Shown here piece by piece: positions 53,044 to 64,000 of a DNA stretch of 64,000 nucleotides. The position numbers and the translations under genes were made by a program. The stretch covers positions 45,419-109,418 of the forward strand of contig CAMLID010000005.1 of assembly GCA_946480055.1 (NCBI GenBank), in the 5' to 3' direction. This DNA comes from an uncultured Lysobacter sp. (GTDB lineage: Bacteria; Pseudomonadota; Gammaproteobacteria; Xanthomonadales; Xanthomonadaceae). Positions within the stretch are counted from its first letter, which is position 1. Each line of letters starts with the position of its first letter. Below the pieces are notes generated by a model. That model made no database searches and was not told where the DNA came from. It was given only the letters and a program-made list of their open reading frames with translations.

Positions 53044-54329
53044 ACCCAGGTCGCGAAGAACGCCGACAGGTCGCGGCCGCTGGCCAGCTCCATCGAGCGC
53101 TGGAAATCCTGGGTGACCACGGCGGTGCCGCGGTGGGCACGGGTGTACTCGCGCAGACCATGCCAGAACAGCGCGTCGCCGAGTTCCTCGCGCAGCAGGT
53201 GCAGCACGTAGGCACCCTTCTGGTAGACCACGGCGCGGTCGTCGCCGCTGGGCTTGTCCCAGTCCGGGAACACCAGCGGTTTGTCCTTGCCGGTTTCCTT
53301 GAGCTTCTCGTAGCGGCGCTTCCAGCCTTCGACCTGCTTGAGGTAGTCCTCGCGGCCGAAGCGCTGCTCCATATAGCTGGCGGCGAGGAAGTTGGCGAAG
53401 CCTTCGTTGAGCCAGAAGTGGCCCCAGTCGCGGCAGGTGACCAGGTTGCCCCACCACTGGTGCGCGGCCTCGTGCGCGATCAGCGATTCGTCGCGGCGGT
53501 CGGCGAGCACGCCGCGGCCGTAGTCTTCCGACATCAGCGAGAAGCCGGCGAGTTCCTGGCCGATCGTGCGCGCGACCAGCGCCTGGGTGTAGACGCCGCC
53601 CGGATACGGCACGCCGGCGCGGCGTTCGAAGTAGCGCAGCATGTCGCCGCTGTCGGCGAAGACCCGGCGCAGCTCGCTTTGGCTGTAACCGGCGCCGAGG
53701 TAGCGCAGGCGCACGCGGCTGCCGCGGTCGCTGGCCTCTTCGAACGGGCCGGCGGCGAAACCATAGGTGTAGGCCGGCATCGGCACGGTCTGGCGCCAGC
53801 GGTGCAGTTCGATACCGTTGCCCAAGCTGCGGCGGCCGACCAGATAGCCGTTGCCGACCGCCTTGAGTCCGGTCGGCAGGGCCACGCTCAGGTCCAGGGT
53901 CGCGCGCTCGTCGGGCGCGTCGATACCGACCAGCCATTGTGCGGTCGAGAACAGGGTGTAGACCTGGCGCCGCTCGGGATGGAACTGCAGGCCGAACTTG
54001 GGCGTACCGTGGTAGTTGACCGTGACCTCGCGCAACTGCCCGCGCAGCGCCGGTCGCGACAGCCGGATCTTGAGCACGCGCCCGGTCTGGTCGAAGGACA
54101 GCGAACGCTCGCCCTCGCGCACCCGGTCGATGTCCAGGCCGTCGCGGTCGAGCACGATCAGGTCGGTGGAATCCACCGTAGCGACGAAGCGCACCGAGAC
54201 CTCGCCCTTGACGCTGCGGGTCTTGAGATCGGGTTCGATCCGGGCGACGTAATGGCGCACGTCGATATCGCGCGCCGGCGCCGCGGCCGTCCAGGCCAAA
54301 GCCAACACCAGGCCTATGCGCCGGATCAT
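53019..54329 (-). CDS. M1-family metallopeptidase-like protein, short form
   Basis: A 436-residue exported protein (signal peptide IGLVLALAWTAAAPA). The M1 zinc site is intact: HEAAH at 286-290 and E309 in WLNEGFA; the transition-state tyrosine lies in VVYQKGAYVLH. The aminopeptidase exopeptidase motif GAMEN is not found: the corresponding segment reads LAGFSLMSEDYG. The C-terminal helical domain of full-length enzymes is also absent. It may therefore be an endopeptidase or have altered specificity. ATG 54329 gives the signal peptide. Confidence 0.85.
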   Translation of the reverse strand: MIRRIGLVLALAWTAAAPARDIDVRHYVARIEPDLKTRSVKGEVSVRFVATVDSTDLIVLDRDGLDIDRVREGERSLSFDQTGRVLKIRLSRPALRGQLREVTVNYHGTPKFGLQFHPERRQVYTLFSTAQWLVGIDAPDERATLDLSVALPTGLKAVGNGYLVGRRSLGNGIELHRWRQTVPMPAYTYGFAAGPFEEASDRGSRVRLRYLGAGYSQSELRRVFADSGDMLRYFERRAGVPYPGGVYTQALVARTIGQELAGFSLMSEDYGRGVLADRRDESLIAHEAAHQWWGNLVTCRDWGHFWLNEGFANFLAASYMEQRFGREDYLKQVEGWKRRYEKLKETGKDKPLVFPDWDKPSGDDRAVVYQKGAYVLHLLREELGDALFWHGLREYTRAHRGTAVVTQDFQRSMELASGRDLSAFFATWVYPAAPAR

Positions 54330-54493
54330 GCGCGCCTGCGATCGTATCCGCGCTGCGTTTCTATCCTTGCCTACTGCCATGCCGTTCCGTCATGCCGTCA
54401 CTCGTCGGGGCGAAGTCTAGCGTCCCCGGACGCAGCTCGTTTGAACGCGTCCGTACCAGGCCGTAGGCAGCCGTTCATACGGCAGCTCCTGCG

Positions 54494-55756
54494 CTAAAGC
54501 GTTTCCGGCGGTTCGATCGCGGGCGCGTCCGTGGTCGTCGGGTCCTGCCGCGAACGCGCGGCTTCCCAGCGCCAGAACGCCCAGCCCACTACCACGAACG
54601 CCAGCCCGGCGATCGCCAGCGAGATGCCGCTGCCGCTGACCATCGGCGACAGCACGCCGGCGATCAGGGCGTTGAGCACCAGGCCGGTGAAGGCCTGCAG
54701 GGACGAGGCCGAACCGCGCTGGCGCGGGTACATGTCCAGGATCGACAACGTCACGATCGGGAACACCAGGGCCACGCCGAACGAACACAGCGAAATCGGA
54801 ATCACCGCCCACGGCACCTGCGGGGTGGCGTCGAACAGGTTGTAGGCGACGTTGAGCGCCATCGCCAGAATCGTGCAGGCGAAGCCGATCCGGACCATGC
54901 GCTGGCCGCCGACCTTGCCGGCGGTGCGGCCGGACACGAACGCACCGACGACCATGCCGCCGATCATCGGCACGAAGAACCAGGCGAACGAGCGCTCGTT
55001 GAGTTGCAGCAGGTCGAGCACGAACGCCGGCGCCGACGAGATGTACAGGAACAACGCGCCGAAGTTGAAGGCGCTGGCCGCGGTCAGGCGCTGGAAGCGC
55101 GGGTTGATGAAGATCGCGACGTAATCGCGCAGCAGCCGACGCGGCACCAGCGGCAGCCGCGACGCCGGCGGATGGGTTTCCGGCAGCACGCGCAGGGTCG
55201 CGATCAGCAGCAGCACCGAGAACGCGACCAGGAACCAGAAGATAGCCGGCCAATGGCTCCAACCCAGGATCCAGCCGCCGATGATCGGCGCGATCGCCGG
55301 AGCGATGCCGAAGATCATCGAGACGTGGCTCATCAGCCGTTGCGCGTCGTCGCCCTGCAGCACGTCGCGGATCACCGCGCGCCCGACGATCAGGCCGACG
55401 CCGGCCGACAGCCCCTGCACCGCGCGGAAGATCAGCAAGGTGCCCAGGTCGCGCGACAGGGCGCAGCCGACCGAGGCCAGGGTGAAGACGATCAGGCCGC
55501 CGATGATCACGCGGCGGCGCCCGATCGCGTCCGACAGCGGACCGTGGACGATGCTCATCAGCGCGTAAGCGATCAGGTAGACGCTGATGGTCTGCTGCAT
55601 CGCCAGCTTGTCGGCGCCGAACTCGGCGCCCATCGCCGGAAACGCCGGGAAGATGGTGTCGATCGAGAACGGCCCGAACATCGCCAGGCCGGCGAGCAGC
55701 GGCGCCAGGTAGCGCGCCGGCTTGGCCGCCGGCCGCGATGTCGCGGGATCGGTCAT
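54494..55756 (-). CDS. Bcr/CflA-family drug-resistance MFS transporter
   Basis: A 420-residue MFS proton antiporter with twelve helices. Family motifs: the start PLLAGLAMFGPFSIDTIFPAFP, the helix 2-3 loop HGPLSDAIGRRRVIIGG (motif A), and RAVQGLSAGVGLIVGRAVIRD (motif C region). Probably exports drugs or metabolites. Its start overlaps the VOC gene stop by 4 nt; the two may work together against a toxic compound. Confidence 0.93.
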   Translation of the reverse strand: MTDPATSRPAAKPARYLAPLLAGLAMFGPFSIDTIFPAFPAMGAEFGADKLAMQQTISVYLIAYALMSIVHGPLSDAIGRRRVIIGGLIVFTLASVGCALSRDLGTLLIFRAVQGLSAGVGLIVGRAVIRDVLQGDDAQRLMSHVSMIFGIAPAIAPIIGGWILGWSHWPAIFWFLVAFSVLLLIATLRVLPETHPPASRLPLVPRRLLRDYVAIFINPRFQRLTAASAFNFGALFLYISSAPAFVLDLLQLNERSFAWFFVPMIGGMVVGAFVSGRTAGKVGGQRMVRIGFACTILAMALNVAYNLFDATPQVPWAVIPISLCSFGVALVFPIVTLSILDMYPRQRGSASSLQAFTGLVLNALIAGVLSPMVSGSGISLAIAGLAFVVVGWAFWRWEAARSRQDPTTTDAPAIEPPETL

Positions 55757-56199
55757 CCGTTCGCCGCCATCGCAGCGGGCAGCGGGTCCGGCGGGCCCTT
55801 GAGTTCGACCAGGTTGCCTTCAGGATCGAACAGGTACTGCGAAGGGCCCTCACCCTCCGCGCCGTAGCGCGAACCGAAATCGCCGACACGCACATCGTGC
55901 GCGTGCAGGTGGGCGAGGATCGCGTCGCGGTCGAAGGGATCGGCACGCAGGCACAGGTGGTCCATGTTGCGGCCCTCGACCCCGGGCGCGGCGCCGCCCA
56001 TGCGGCCGAGCTTGCCGTCGATGCCGACCAGGTCGATCAGCGACTGGCCGGCGCGCAGCTGGATCAGGCCGATCTCGTCCTGGCGGCGCTCCACACTGCA
56101 GCCGAGCACTTCGCAGTAGAACGCGACCATGGCCTCGGGATTGCGCACCCGCAACACGACGTGATCGAGTTGCAACAACTGAAACGGGGGTGCGCTCAT
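55753..56199 (-). CDS. VOC (glyoxalase/fosfomycin-resistance-type) protein
   Basis: A 148-residue vicinal-oxygen-chelate protein: LQLDHVVLRVRNPEAMVAFY with the first metal His, MDHLCLRADPFD with the second and LFDPEGNLVELKG with the Glu. Members are dioxygenases, isomerases or resistance proteins; the closeness to the Bcr/CflA pump suggests detoxification. The start at ATG 56199 follows a GGG-containing region. Confidence 0.9.
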   Translation of the reverse strand: MSAPPFQLLQLDHVVLRVRNPEAMVAFYCEVLGCSVERRQDEIGLIQLRAGQSLIDLVGIDGKLGRMGGAAPGVEGRNMDHLCLRADPFDRDAILAHLHAHDVRVGDFGSRYGAEGEGPSQYLFDPEGNLVELKGPPDPLPAAMAANG

Positions 56200-56314
56200 G
56201 CGATGCATCCGCGGGATCGTGGGGATCGAGACAGCATACAACCGCGTCGTCGCGATGGCGTCATGCGAGCTTGTCCGGATCGGTCGTTCGATCGTCGCGA
56301 TCGCGCAGCTGCAT

Positions 56315-57157
56315 TCAAGGTACGGGGGCAGTCGCGGCGGCCGGCGCGGTCGTCTTGGCGGGCGCGGAGTCGCGCTTGCGGACGAACCCCAGCGCCTGCA
56401 ATCGGCCGATGCTTTCGATCGGCACGGCTTCGGCGCGCCGCGCTTGCGGCCACCACAAGAACACGTAGGCGCTGCTGGTGCCGAGCAGACGCGCATTGCC
56501 GGGCAGCGCTGCGGCCTCGCCGGCCAAGGTCACGCGCACCGAATGACCGGCACCGTGGTCGCGGATCAGGTTGGCCTTGCCGATCACGTAGGAACAGATG
56601 GCCCCCGCCAAACCCAGGCACACCCCGATAGCGATGCCGGTCTCCGGCTTCAGCCGCATGAGGGTCCAGCGGAACACGTCCGATTCCGGAAACACCACGC
56701 GGCCCCACCAGCGCCGCTGGTATTCGCGCACCCGGCGCGGGTGTTGCTTGCGGTAGATTTCGGGCCAGCTGATCAGCCACGACGCCATCACCGAGCCGGC
56801 CAGGACCAGCGCATACAGCGGGTCGCGCAGCCCGGCGACCAGATAGTCGCTGGCCTGCATGTACTCCAGGATCGGCAGGCCGAACTGGCGATAGAACCAG
56901 TAGTTCGCCCACAGCCCGATCATCGATACCAGTACGTAGGCGACGCTCAGGCCCAGGCTGGGTTCGTCGATGAGGCGACGCCAGGCGCGTACCGCCCAGG
57001 CATCGCCCGCAAGGCGCGCGTCCGCCGCGGTCTCGACGGAGAGCGGCGGCCGGGAGGGCTTGGCCGCTGCCGGGGCTGTGCCCTCGCCGCCCCCGCCTGC
57101 GCGGTGGCGCTTGCGCTTCGCCCGCTTGGGCGCGGGCGCGCCCGATCCGTCGCTCAT
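56315..57157 (-). CDS. membrane protein, function unknown
   Basis: A 280-residue protein. A basic, Ala/Gly-rich N-terminus (KRAKRKRHRAGGGGEG) precedes three or four hydrophobic helices (LSVAYVLVSMIGLWANYWFY, DPLYALVLAGSVMASWLI, GIAIGVCLGLAGAICSYVIG), and a C-terminal part ends in Ala/Pro-rich sequence. No family recognised. ATG 57157 is preferred to the long upstream open frame. Separated by 115 nt from the VOC gene on the same strand. Confidence 0.75.
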   Translation of the reverse strand: MSDGSGAPAPKRAKRKRHRAGGGGEGTAPAAAKPSRPPLSVETAADARLAGDAWAVRAWRRLIDEPSLGLSVAYVLVSMIGLWANYWFYRQFGLPILEYMQASDYLVAGLRDPLYALVLAGSVMASWLISWPEIYRKQHPRRVREYQRRWWGRVVFPESDVFRWTLMRLKPETGIAIGVCLGLAGAICSYVIGKANLIRDHGAGHSVRVTLAGEAAALPGNARLLGTSSAYVFLWWPQARRAEAVPIESIGRLQALGFVRKRDSAPAKTTAPAAATAPVP

Positions 57158-57334
57158 GGCGTCGCGTTCCATGCCCAGCGGCGCGCTTGCGGGCGGCGCT
57201 GGCGTTGCGACGATGCGGCCTGTCGATCCCCCTGGATCCTTTCGACCTGGCACGGGTGCATAGACGATGGACTGGCCTACAGACGGCGGAGCCCCATGGT
57301 ACGGCCTATCGCCGCAAACTGAACCGGCCGGCCG

Positions 57335-57363
57335 CTGACCCGGCCGCGGCAAGCGGCTATAAT
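57335..57363 (+). promoter_or_regulatory. promoter of gcvP
   Basis: -35 CTGACC (57335-57340), 17-nt spacer, -10 TATAAT (57358-57363). Transcription would begin near 57370, just before the glycine riboswitch. Confidence 0.75.
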
Positions 57364-57379
57364 CCCGAGCTTGAAACAC

Positions 57380-57632
57380 GCGGTGGGAGAAGCCGGCCGG
57401 CCCCGCAAGGGAACCGACCGCTGCCGAAGGCGCAACGCCCGTAATCGCTCAGGCCCCATACCGCCGCGTGTACAAAACTCTGGAGAGACCGACCGCCCGG
57501 ATCGATCAGGCGGAACCGGCGCCGAAGGGGCACGAAGCGAGCCGTACAGGAGCGATCCTACCCAGGATGCCCTCCCCCAGCTGCCTGTATGCAGCGGCGC
57601 TTCCAAACTCTCAGGCAAAAGGACAGAGGGGC
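57380..57632 (+). ncRNA. tandem glycine riboswitch
   Basis: Two aptamers. The first covers about 57380-57466 (GGTGGGAGAAG ... GCCGAAGGCGCAA ... AGGCCCCATACCGCC). The second is about 57476-57632 (CTCTGGAGAGACCG ... GCCGAAGGGGCACGAAGC ... AACTCTCAGGCAAAAGGACAG). Two-aptamer glycine riboswitches switch on the glycine cleavage genes when glycine is abundant. The second aptamer carries an extra long stem at about 57550-57600. It ends 44 nt before the gcvP start, so control of translation initiation is possible; I see no obvious intrinsic terminator. Confidence 0.93.
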
Positions 57633-57676
57633 GCCTCGCGTGCGGCACCGCACGCTGCCTTCGGACGCCCCCTGCC

Positions 57677-60610
<2,934 letters not shown>

Positions 60611-60636
60611 TCCGCCCCGGTCCACCGTAACGAAAG

Positions 60637-60661
60637 AGCCCCGCGACGCGGGGCTTTTTTG
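60637..60661 (+). terminator. Rho-independent terminator of gcvP
   Basis: Perfect 8-bp stem AGCCCCGC/GCGGGGCT, loop GAC, then six T, 27 nt after the gcvP stop. Confidence 0.95.
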
Positions 60662-60877
60662 TGTCCGTCCCATCGGCTCGCGAATCGCCGAGCCGGACCA
60701 CCGTCCCGACGCAGCCCGCGCACGTTCTCGCCCGCCGAGGTGTAACGGCCGCGGGGCCGGTGTTACCCTCGGCCGCAACCGGCCCCGCCCCAGGTGGACC
60801 GACCGGCCGCGCAGGCCCGCCAGGGACGCAGTACGACCGCCCGACCGAACATCGCTCAACCGGAAAAGGACTTCCCC

Positions 60878-62371
60878 ATGCCCGAACTCGACATCAACGC
60901 CTCCGCCAACGAGGTCGTCGCCCTTCTCAACCAAGGCCAGAATCGCGAAGCCGCGGCACGGCTGGATGCGCTGCGCCAGGATCAGGGCGTGGTGGTGCAG
61001 GAAGCGCTGGACCGTTACGTCGCCGTGCGCGCCCAGGACCGCCTGACCGCGCTGCGCGCGCCGGACGCGCTCTCGACCGCGGACGCGGCCACGCTCAACC
61101 CGACCCTGGAACGTCTGCGCGGCGCGACCGCGGCGCCGCGGTTTCCCGCCGACACCGAAACCCAGAACCTCTCGCAAGCGCAGCAGTACGACGTCTACGC
61201 CAGCGTGATCGGCGCGCGCGGCACCCAGCCGGCACGCGACGCCCTCAACACCCAGGACCGCATCGTCCTGGGTATGCGCAACGAAAACTCCACTACCGAC
61301 AATCGCGGACGCGGCGACTACGACGACCGCATCGTCGTGGTCTGGAAAGACGCCGACGGCAGCCGCCATGCGCGCGAGTTCAACCACGCCACCACCGAAC
61401 CCACCGCGCAGTACGACCACCACGCCGGCAGCGACGGCAACCGCATCTACGCCGACACCGAACGCCAGGTGCCGCGGCTGGCGACCTCGCCGGGCTACGA
61501 AAACGTCGCCCGGCGCAAGGTCGAAGGCGACGACGTCAACGGCGACGACGTGCGCGACCTCGGGCGTCTGGCCGAAGGCACGGTCGAGATGGTGAGGACC
61601 GAGCACGCCAGCAACGGCCATACCCGCAGCGGCCGCGAGTTCTCGCTGCGGCCCTCCGACGAGGCGGTACGCAACGGCCGCAACATGGTCGAACGCGATA
61701 CCAATGCCGACGGCTGGTTCGACTCGCGCGACGTCAACGGCGTCCAGGATCTCAACAACACCTTCAAGATCCATCGCGGCAGCAACACCAACACCGACTC
61801 CGCCGGCTGCCAGACCATCGGCGGCGGCGAGCACAGCGCCTTCATCGATACGGTGCGGGGCACGCCGGGGCAGACGCGCTGGCAGTACGTGCTGACCTCG
61901 GTCGCGCCCGGCCAGCAGCAGGAACTCAATCAGGCGCCGGCCGAAGCCGCGCCGGCACGCGCGCCCGGCGACCCGCGCGATCCCAACCACGCCGACCATC
62001 GCATGTATACACAGATCGACGGCCACGTGAGCGCGCTGGGCCCGCCCTACGATCGCAATCGCGACGGCGTCAACCTGCACCTGCTGGCCGAGGCCAAGCA
62101 GGCCCACCTGTCCGACATCAGCGTGATCGCGACCAACAACGCCACCGGGACTCGCGCCGCCGGCGAGACCCTGTTCATGGTCCAGGGCCGGCCCGGCGAT
62201 CCCGCGGCCGCGCGCGTCGCGGTGTCGGCCGACGCCGCGACCCACACCGCGCCGGAGGCCAGTCTCAACCGCCTGGACGCGCTCAATCGCAGCCAGCCGG
62301 CCGCGCCCGCGCCGGTCCTGGAAGATCCGCAACGCACGCAGCAGCAGGAAGCGCCGCGTCGCGCGCACTAG
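60878..62371 (+). CDS. type IV secretion effector with XVIPCD tail (X-Tfe), toxin candidate
   Basis: A 497-residue protein. Residues from about 365 to 470 match the Xanthomonadales XVIPCD signal recognised by the T4SS coupling protein VirD4: DPRDPNHADHRMYTQI, LLAEAKQAHLSDISVI, GETLFMVQGRPGDPAAARV, then THTAPEASLNRLDALN. A Gln/Pro-rich end follows. The centre has HRGSNTNTDSAGCQTIGGG with H299 and C311, reminiscent of Cys-dependent peptidoglycan enzymes of the YkuD/phage-lysin kind. AAAAGGA lies 6 nt before ATG 60878. The next gene is a probable immunity lipoprotein. Target and activity are inference. Confidence 0.85.
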   Translation: MPELDINASANEVVALLNQGQNREAAARLDALRQDQGVVVQEALDRYVAVRAQDRLTALRAPDALSTADAATLNPTLERLRGATAAPRFPADTETQNLSQAQQYDVYASVIGARGTQPARDALNTQDRIVLGMRNENSTTDNRGRGDYDDRIVVVWKDADGSRHAREFNHATTEPTAQYDHHAGSDGNRIYADTERQVPRLATSPGYENVARRKVEGDDVNGDDVRDLGRLAEGTVEMVRTEHASNGHTRSGREFSLRPSDEAVRNGRNMVERDTNADGWFDSRDVNGVQDLNNTFKIHRGSNTNTDSAGCQTIGGGEHSAFIDTVRGTPGQTRWQYVLTSVAPGQQQELNQAPAEAAPARAPGDPRDPNHADHRMYTQIDGHVSALGPPYDRNRDGVNLHLLAEAKQAHLSDISVIATNNATGTRAAGETLFMVQGRPGDPAAARVAVSADAATHTAPEASLNRLDALNRSQPAAPAPVLEDPQRTQQQEAPRRAH

Positions 62372-62392
62372 TCCCGGTACAGGAGTCCGCCC

Positions 62393-63259
62393 GTGTCCCC
62401 CAGTTCGAAGATCCTGCTCGCCGCCACCCTGCTGAGCGCGTGCGCCAGCGCCGGCGCCGCGCCGCTCAAGGCCGGGAGCACCGGCCTAGCGGGGTTCTCG
62501 CCGGCCAGCGGGCCCGTGATCCAGAACGGCCGCTACACCGCAGCCCCGGAGGCCATCGTCGCCTTCGTGTCCTCGCTCCCGACCCGGGACGTGTTGCTGC
62601 CCAAGCAGCTGCGCCAACGCCTGATGAGCGCACAGGTCTATCTGCGCAGCGTTCCGGGCGCCGGCGGCCGCACGGAGTATCTGCTCGCCGACAAGAACGG
62701 CGCGCGCTACAGCCTGTGGGTGCGCAGCTTCGAGGGCCGCCGCCGCGGAACAACCGGCTACCTCGTGCAGATGCGCATGGCCTGCGCCAGCATCGCCACG
62801 GTGCAGACCGAGTCGACCGAGGATCTGGCGGCGGCGCGACGCGCCTGCGCGCGGCCCCAGGCCGAGTTCGCCGATAGCGGCTTGCGCGCCTATCTCGTCG
62901 CGACGGGCCGGACGCCGGTCGATGTCACCGCCAGCTTGCGTGCGCCGGAGCTGAGCCTGGGGCGCGAACGCCTCGACCGCTACCGCTCGCTGGGCGCCAA
63001 TCCGATCGCGCTGGACGACAGCCGCGCCGGCGTCGTGCCGGTGTTGCGCTGGGTCGTGGAGGCCGACCCCGAGCAGCCGCTGTCGCCCAAGGACACGCGC
63101 AGCTTTCAGGGCGGCACCAAGGCCCACGCCGGCTTCGTGATCTGGAGCGGCGACCGCTTCGAGGTGCGCGACAGCCTGCCGCGCAGCCTATGGCCCTGCC
63201 CGCCCCGCGACGAGGGCTGCCCGGACCCGCGAGACCACTACGTGCTCGGCAAGAAGTAA
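62393..63259 (+). CDS. probable cognate immunity lipoprotein (X-Tfi-like)
   Basis: A 288-residue exported protein, GTG start, 21 nt after the effector. The signal sequence has a lipobox LSAC (C17). The mature part contains scattered cysteines (MACAS, RACARP, PCPPRDEGCPD) and an RYSLWVRSFEGRRRG strand pattern. No known enzymatic motif is recognised. Position and export suit a periplasmic inhibitor protecting the producer, the usual X-Tfe/X-Tfi order. This is inference from context; it could instead be an accessory protein. Confidence 0.7.
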   Translation: MSPSSKILLAATLLSACASAGAAPLKAGSTGLAGFSPASGPVIQNGRYTAAPEAIVAFVSSLPTRDVLLPKQLRQRLMSAQVYLRSVPGAGGRTEYLLADKNGARYSLWVRSFEGRRRGTTGYLVQMRMACASIATVQTESTEDLAAARRACARPQAEFADSGLRAYLVATGRTPVDVTASLRAPELSLGRERLDRYRSLGANPIALDDSRAGVVPVLRWVVEADPEQPLSPKDTRSFQGGTKAHAGFVIWSGDRFEVRDSLPRSLWPCPPRDEGCPDPRDHYVLGKK

Positions 63260-63420
63260 GCCCGCCAGGCCCATCGCAGGCGCGCCGAACGGTGCGCCTG
63301 GCTTCGCCCGATACCCACACCGCCCCGTTTCGTCGCTCCACGCCCGGTTTCGTCGCGCACCCCTGGCCCTGGTGCGGCGCGTCGCTATGCTTCATCGCAA
63401 TAACGCCGACGGACCGCCCC

Positions 63421-64000
63421 GTGATCAAGAGCATCCTGTTCCTAGCCCGCATCATCGCCGCCTGGATATTGCTGTTCTTCTTCCTGGCCCTGTTGTGGTC
63501 GGCGCTGCCCAGCCTGCAGGGCGGCTACGACGGCGACAACGATCCCTGGCCCGTATTCCTGGTGGGATTCGTGGTCACCGCGTTCGTCATCACCGGTGCG
63601 TTCTCGCACCTGCGCCGGGTGCGCCTGATCGCTGGCCACATCGACGGCGGCACGCTGGCCAACCGCCAGCGCCGCCAGATCGAGGTGCCGTTCGAGGCCG
63701 GCGAAACCTTCGACCTGCTCGACGCCGCGATCCGCGAACTGCCGCGTAGCGAGGAAATCGAAAGCGCGCGCGACAGCCTGCAGGTACGCGCCAAGGTGCG
63801 GCGCCCCGACACCTACGGCCGGCGCCCGCTGGGGCGCTACAACCCGCTCAACTGGTTCGACGTGCCGCGCAACCAGATCCTGGCGATGGTCGCGCCGCGC
63901 GCCGGCAGCGGCAGCGTCACCCTGGTCTGCGAACCCGAAAGCGGCGCGTGGAGCGACTGGTTCCGGGTCGACGACGGCACCAACCTGGAGAACGCCGAGG
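63421..64000 (+). CDS. membrane protein, truncated by the window end
   Basis: Open from GTG 63421 to the last base (193 codons, no stop). Two N-terminal helices (ILFLARIIAAWILLFFFLAL and VFLVGFVVTAFVITGAF) flank a short loop. A soluble part follows (RRQIEVPFEAGETFDLLDAA, ARDSLQVRAKVRRPDTYGRR) with DWFRVDDGTNLENAE at the cut. The rest is outside the window, so the family is undecided; a membrane sensor protein is one possibility. Confidence 0.75.
   Translation, partial: MIKSILFLARIIAAWILLFFFLALLWSALPSLQGGYDGDNDPWPVFLVGFVVTAFVITGAFSHLRRVRLIAGHIDGGTLANRQRRQIEVPFEAGETFDLLDAAIRELPRSEEIESARDSLQVRAKVRRPDTYGRRPLGRYNPLNWFDVPRNQILAMVAPRAGSGSVTLVCEPESGAWSDWFRVDDGTNLENAE

Overview
The window looks like a chromosomal segment of a Lysobacter-type gammaproteobacterium (Xanthomonadaceae). 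Evidence: very high GC with strong G/C preference at third codon positions; gene content typical of the family (glycine riboswitch plus gcvP, Min system, bacterial ACE homologue, Bcr/CflA pump); a type IV secretion effector with the Xanthomonadales XVIPCD tail; and REP-like hairpins common in that family. I see no prophage, transposase, CRISPR array, rRNA or tRNA. The assignment rests on pattern recognition, not on a database search.

Layout. 0.1-2.4 kb: methyltransferase, then the ohrR-ohr peroxide-resistance pair with a visible operator. 2.7-11 kb: mfd, a HbpS-like protein, a phosphatase-like lipoprotein overlapping nfi, a lipoprotein, a pirin and aqpZ. 11-16 kb: Rrf2 regulator divergent from a thioredoxin-reductase-like enzyme, a second pirin, a secreted hydrolase divergent from an AraC regulator. 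16-22.6 kb: methyltransferase plus rlmKL, hydrolase, MOSC protein, amidase, tesB. 23-27 kb: a microprotein with an ECF-type sigma factor carrying a membrane domain, a six-EF-hand protein, bpt and a duplicated pair of cysteine-containing lipoproteins. 27-34 kb: phosphatase-fold lipoprotein, a repeat-rich gap, purT, and an SPFH / ribbon-helix-helix / DUF4177 / microprotein / PH-domain operon. 34-43 kb: peptidase, acetyltransferase, acyltransferase, AlkA-type glycosylase and a two-component system. 43-46 kb: GNAT-minC-minD-minE. 46-54 kb: a 1.1-kb repeat-rich gap, the ACE homologue, a TlpA-like thioredoxin with a cysteine-rich peptide, a Rieske oxygenase with a permease, and an M1-like peptidase. 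54-57 kb: drug pump with VOC protein and a membrane protein. 57-61 kb: tandem glycine riboswitch and gcvP. 61-64 kb: T4SS effector, probable immunity lipoprotein, and a truncated membrane-protein gene.

The most notable items are: (i) the effector/immunity pair at 60.9-63.3 kb; (ii) an in-frame block of about 70 nt with two perfect palindromes and foreign codon use inside gcvP; (iii) a cysteine-rich secreted peptide paired with a membrane thioredoxin; (iv) a hydrophobic 56-residue ORF placed just before a membrane-embedded sigma factor; and (v) short palindromic repeats of two kinds, one with GNRA-type loops and covarying stems and one with TCC-containing loops.
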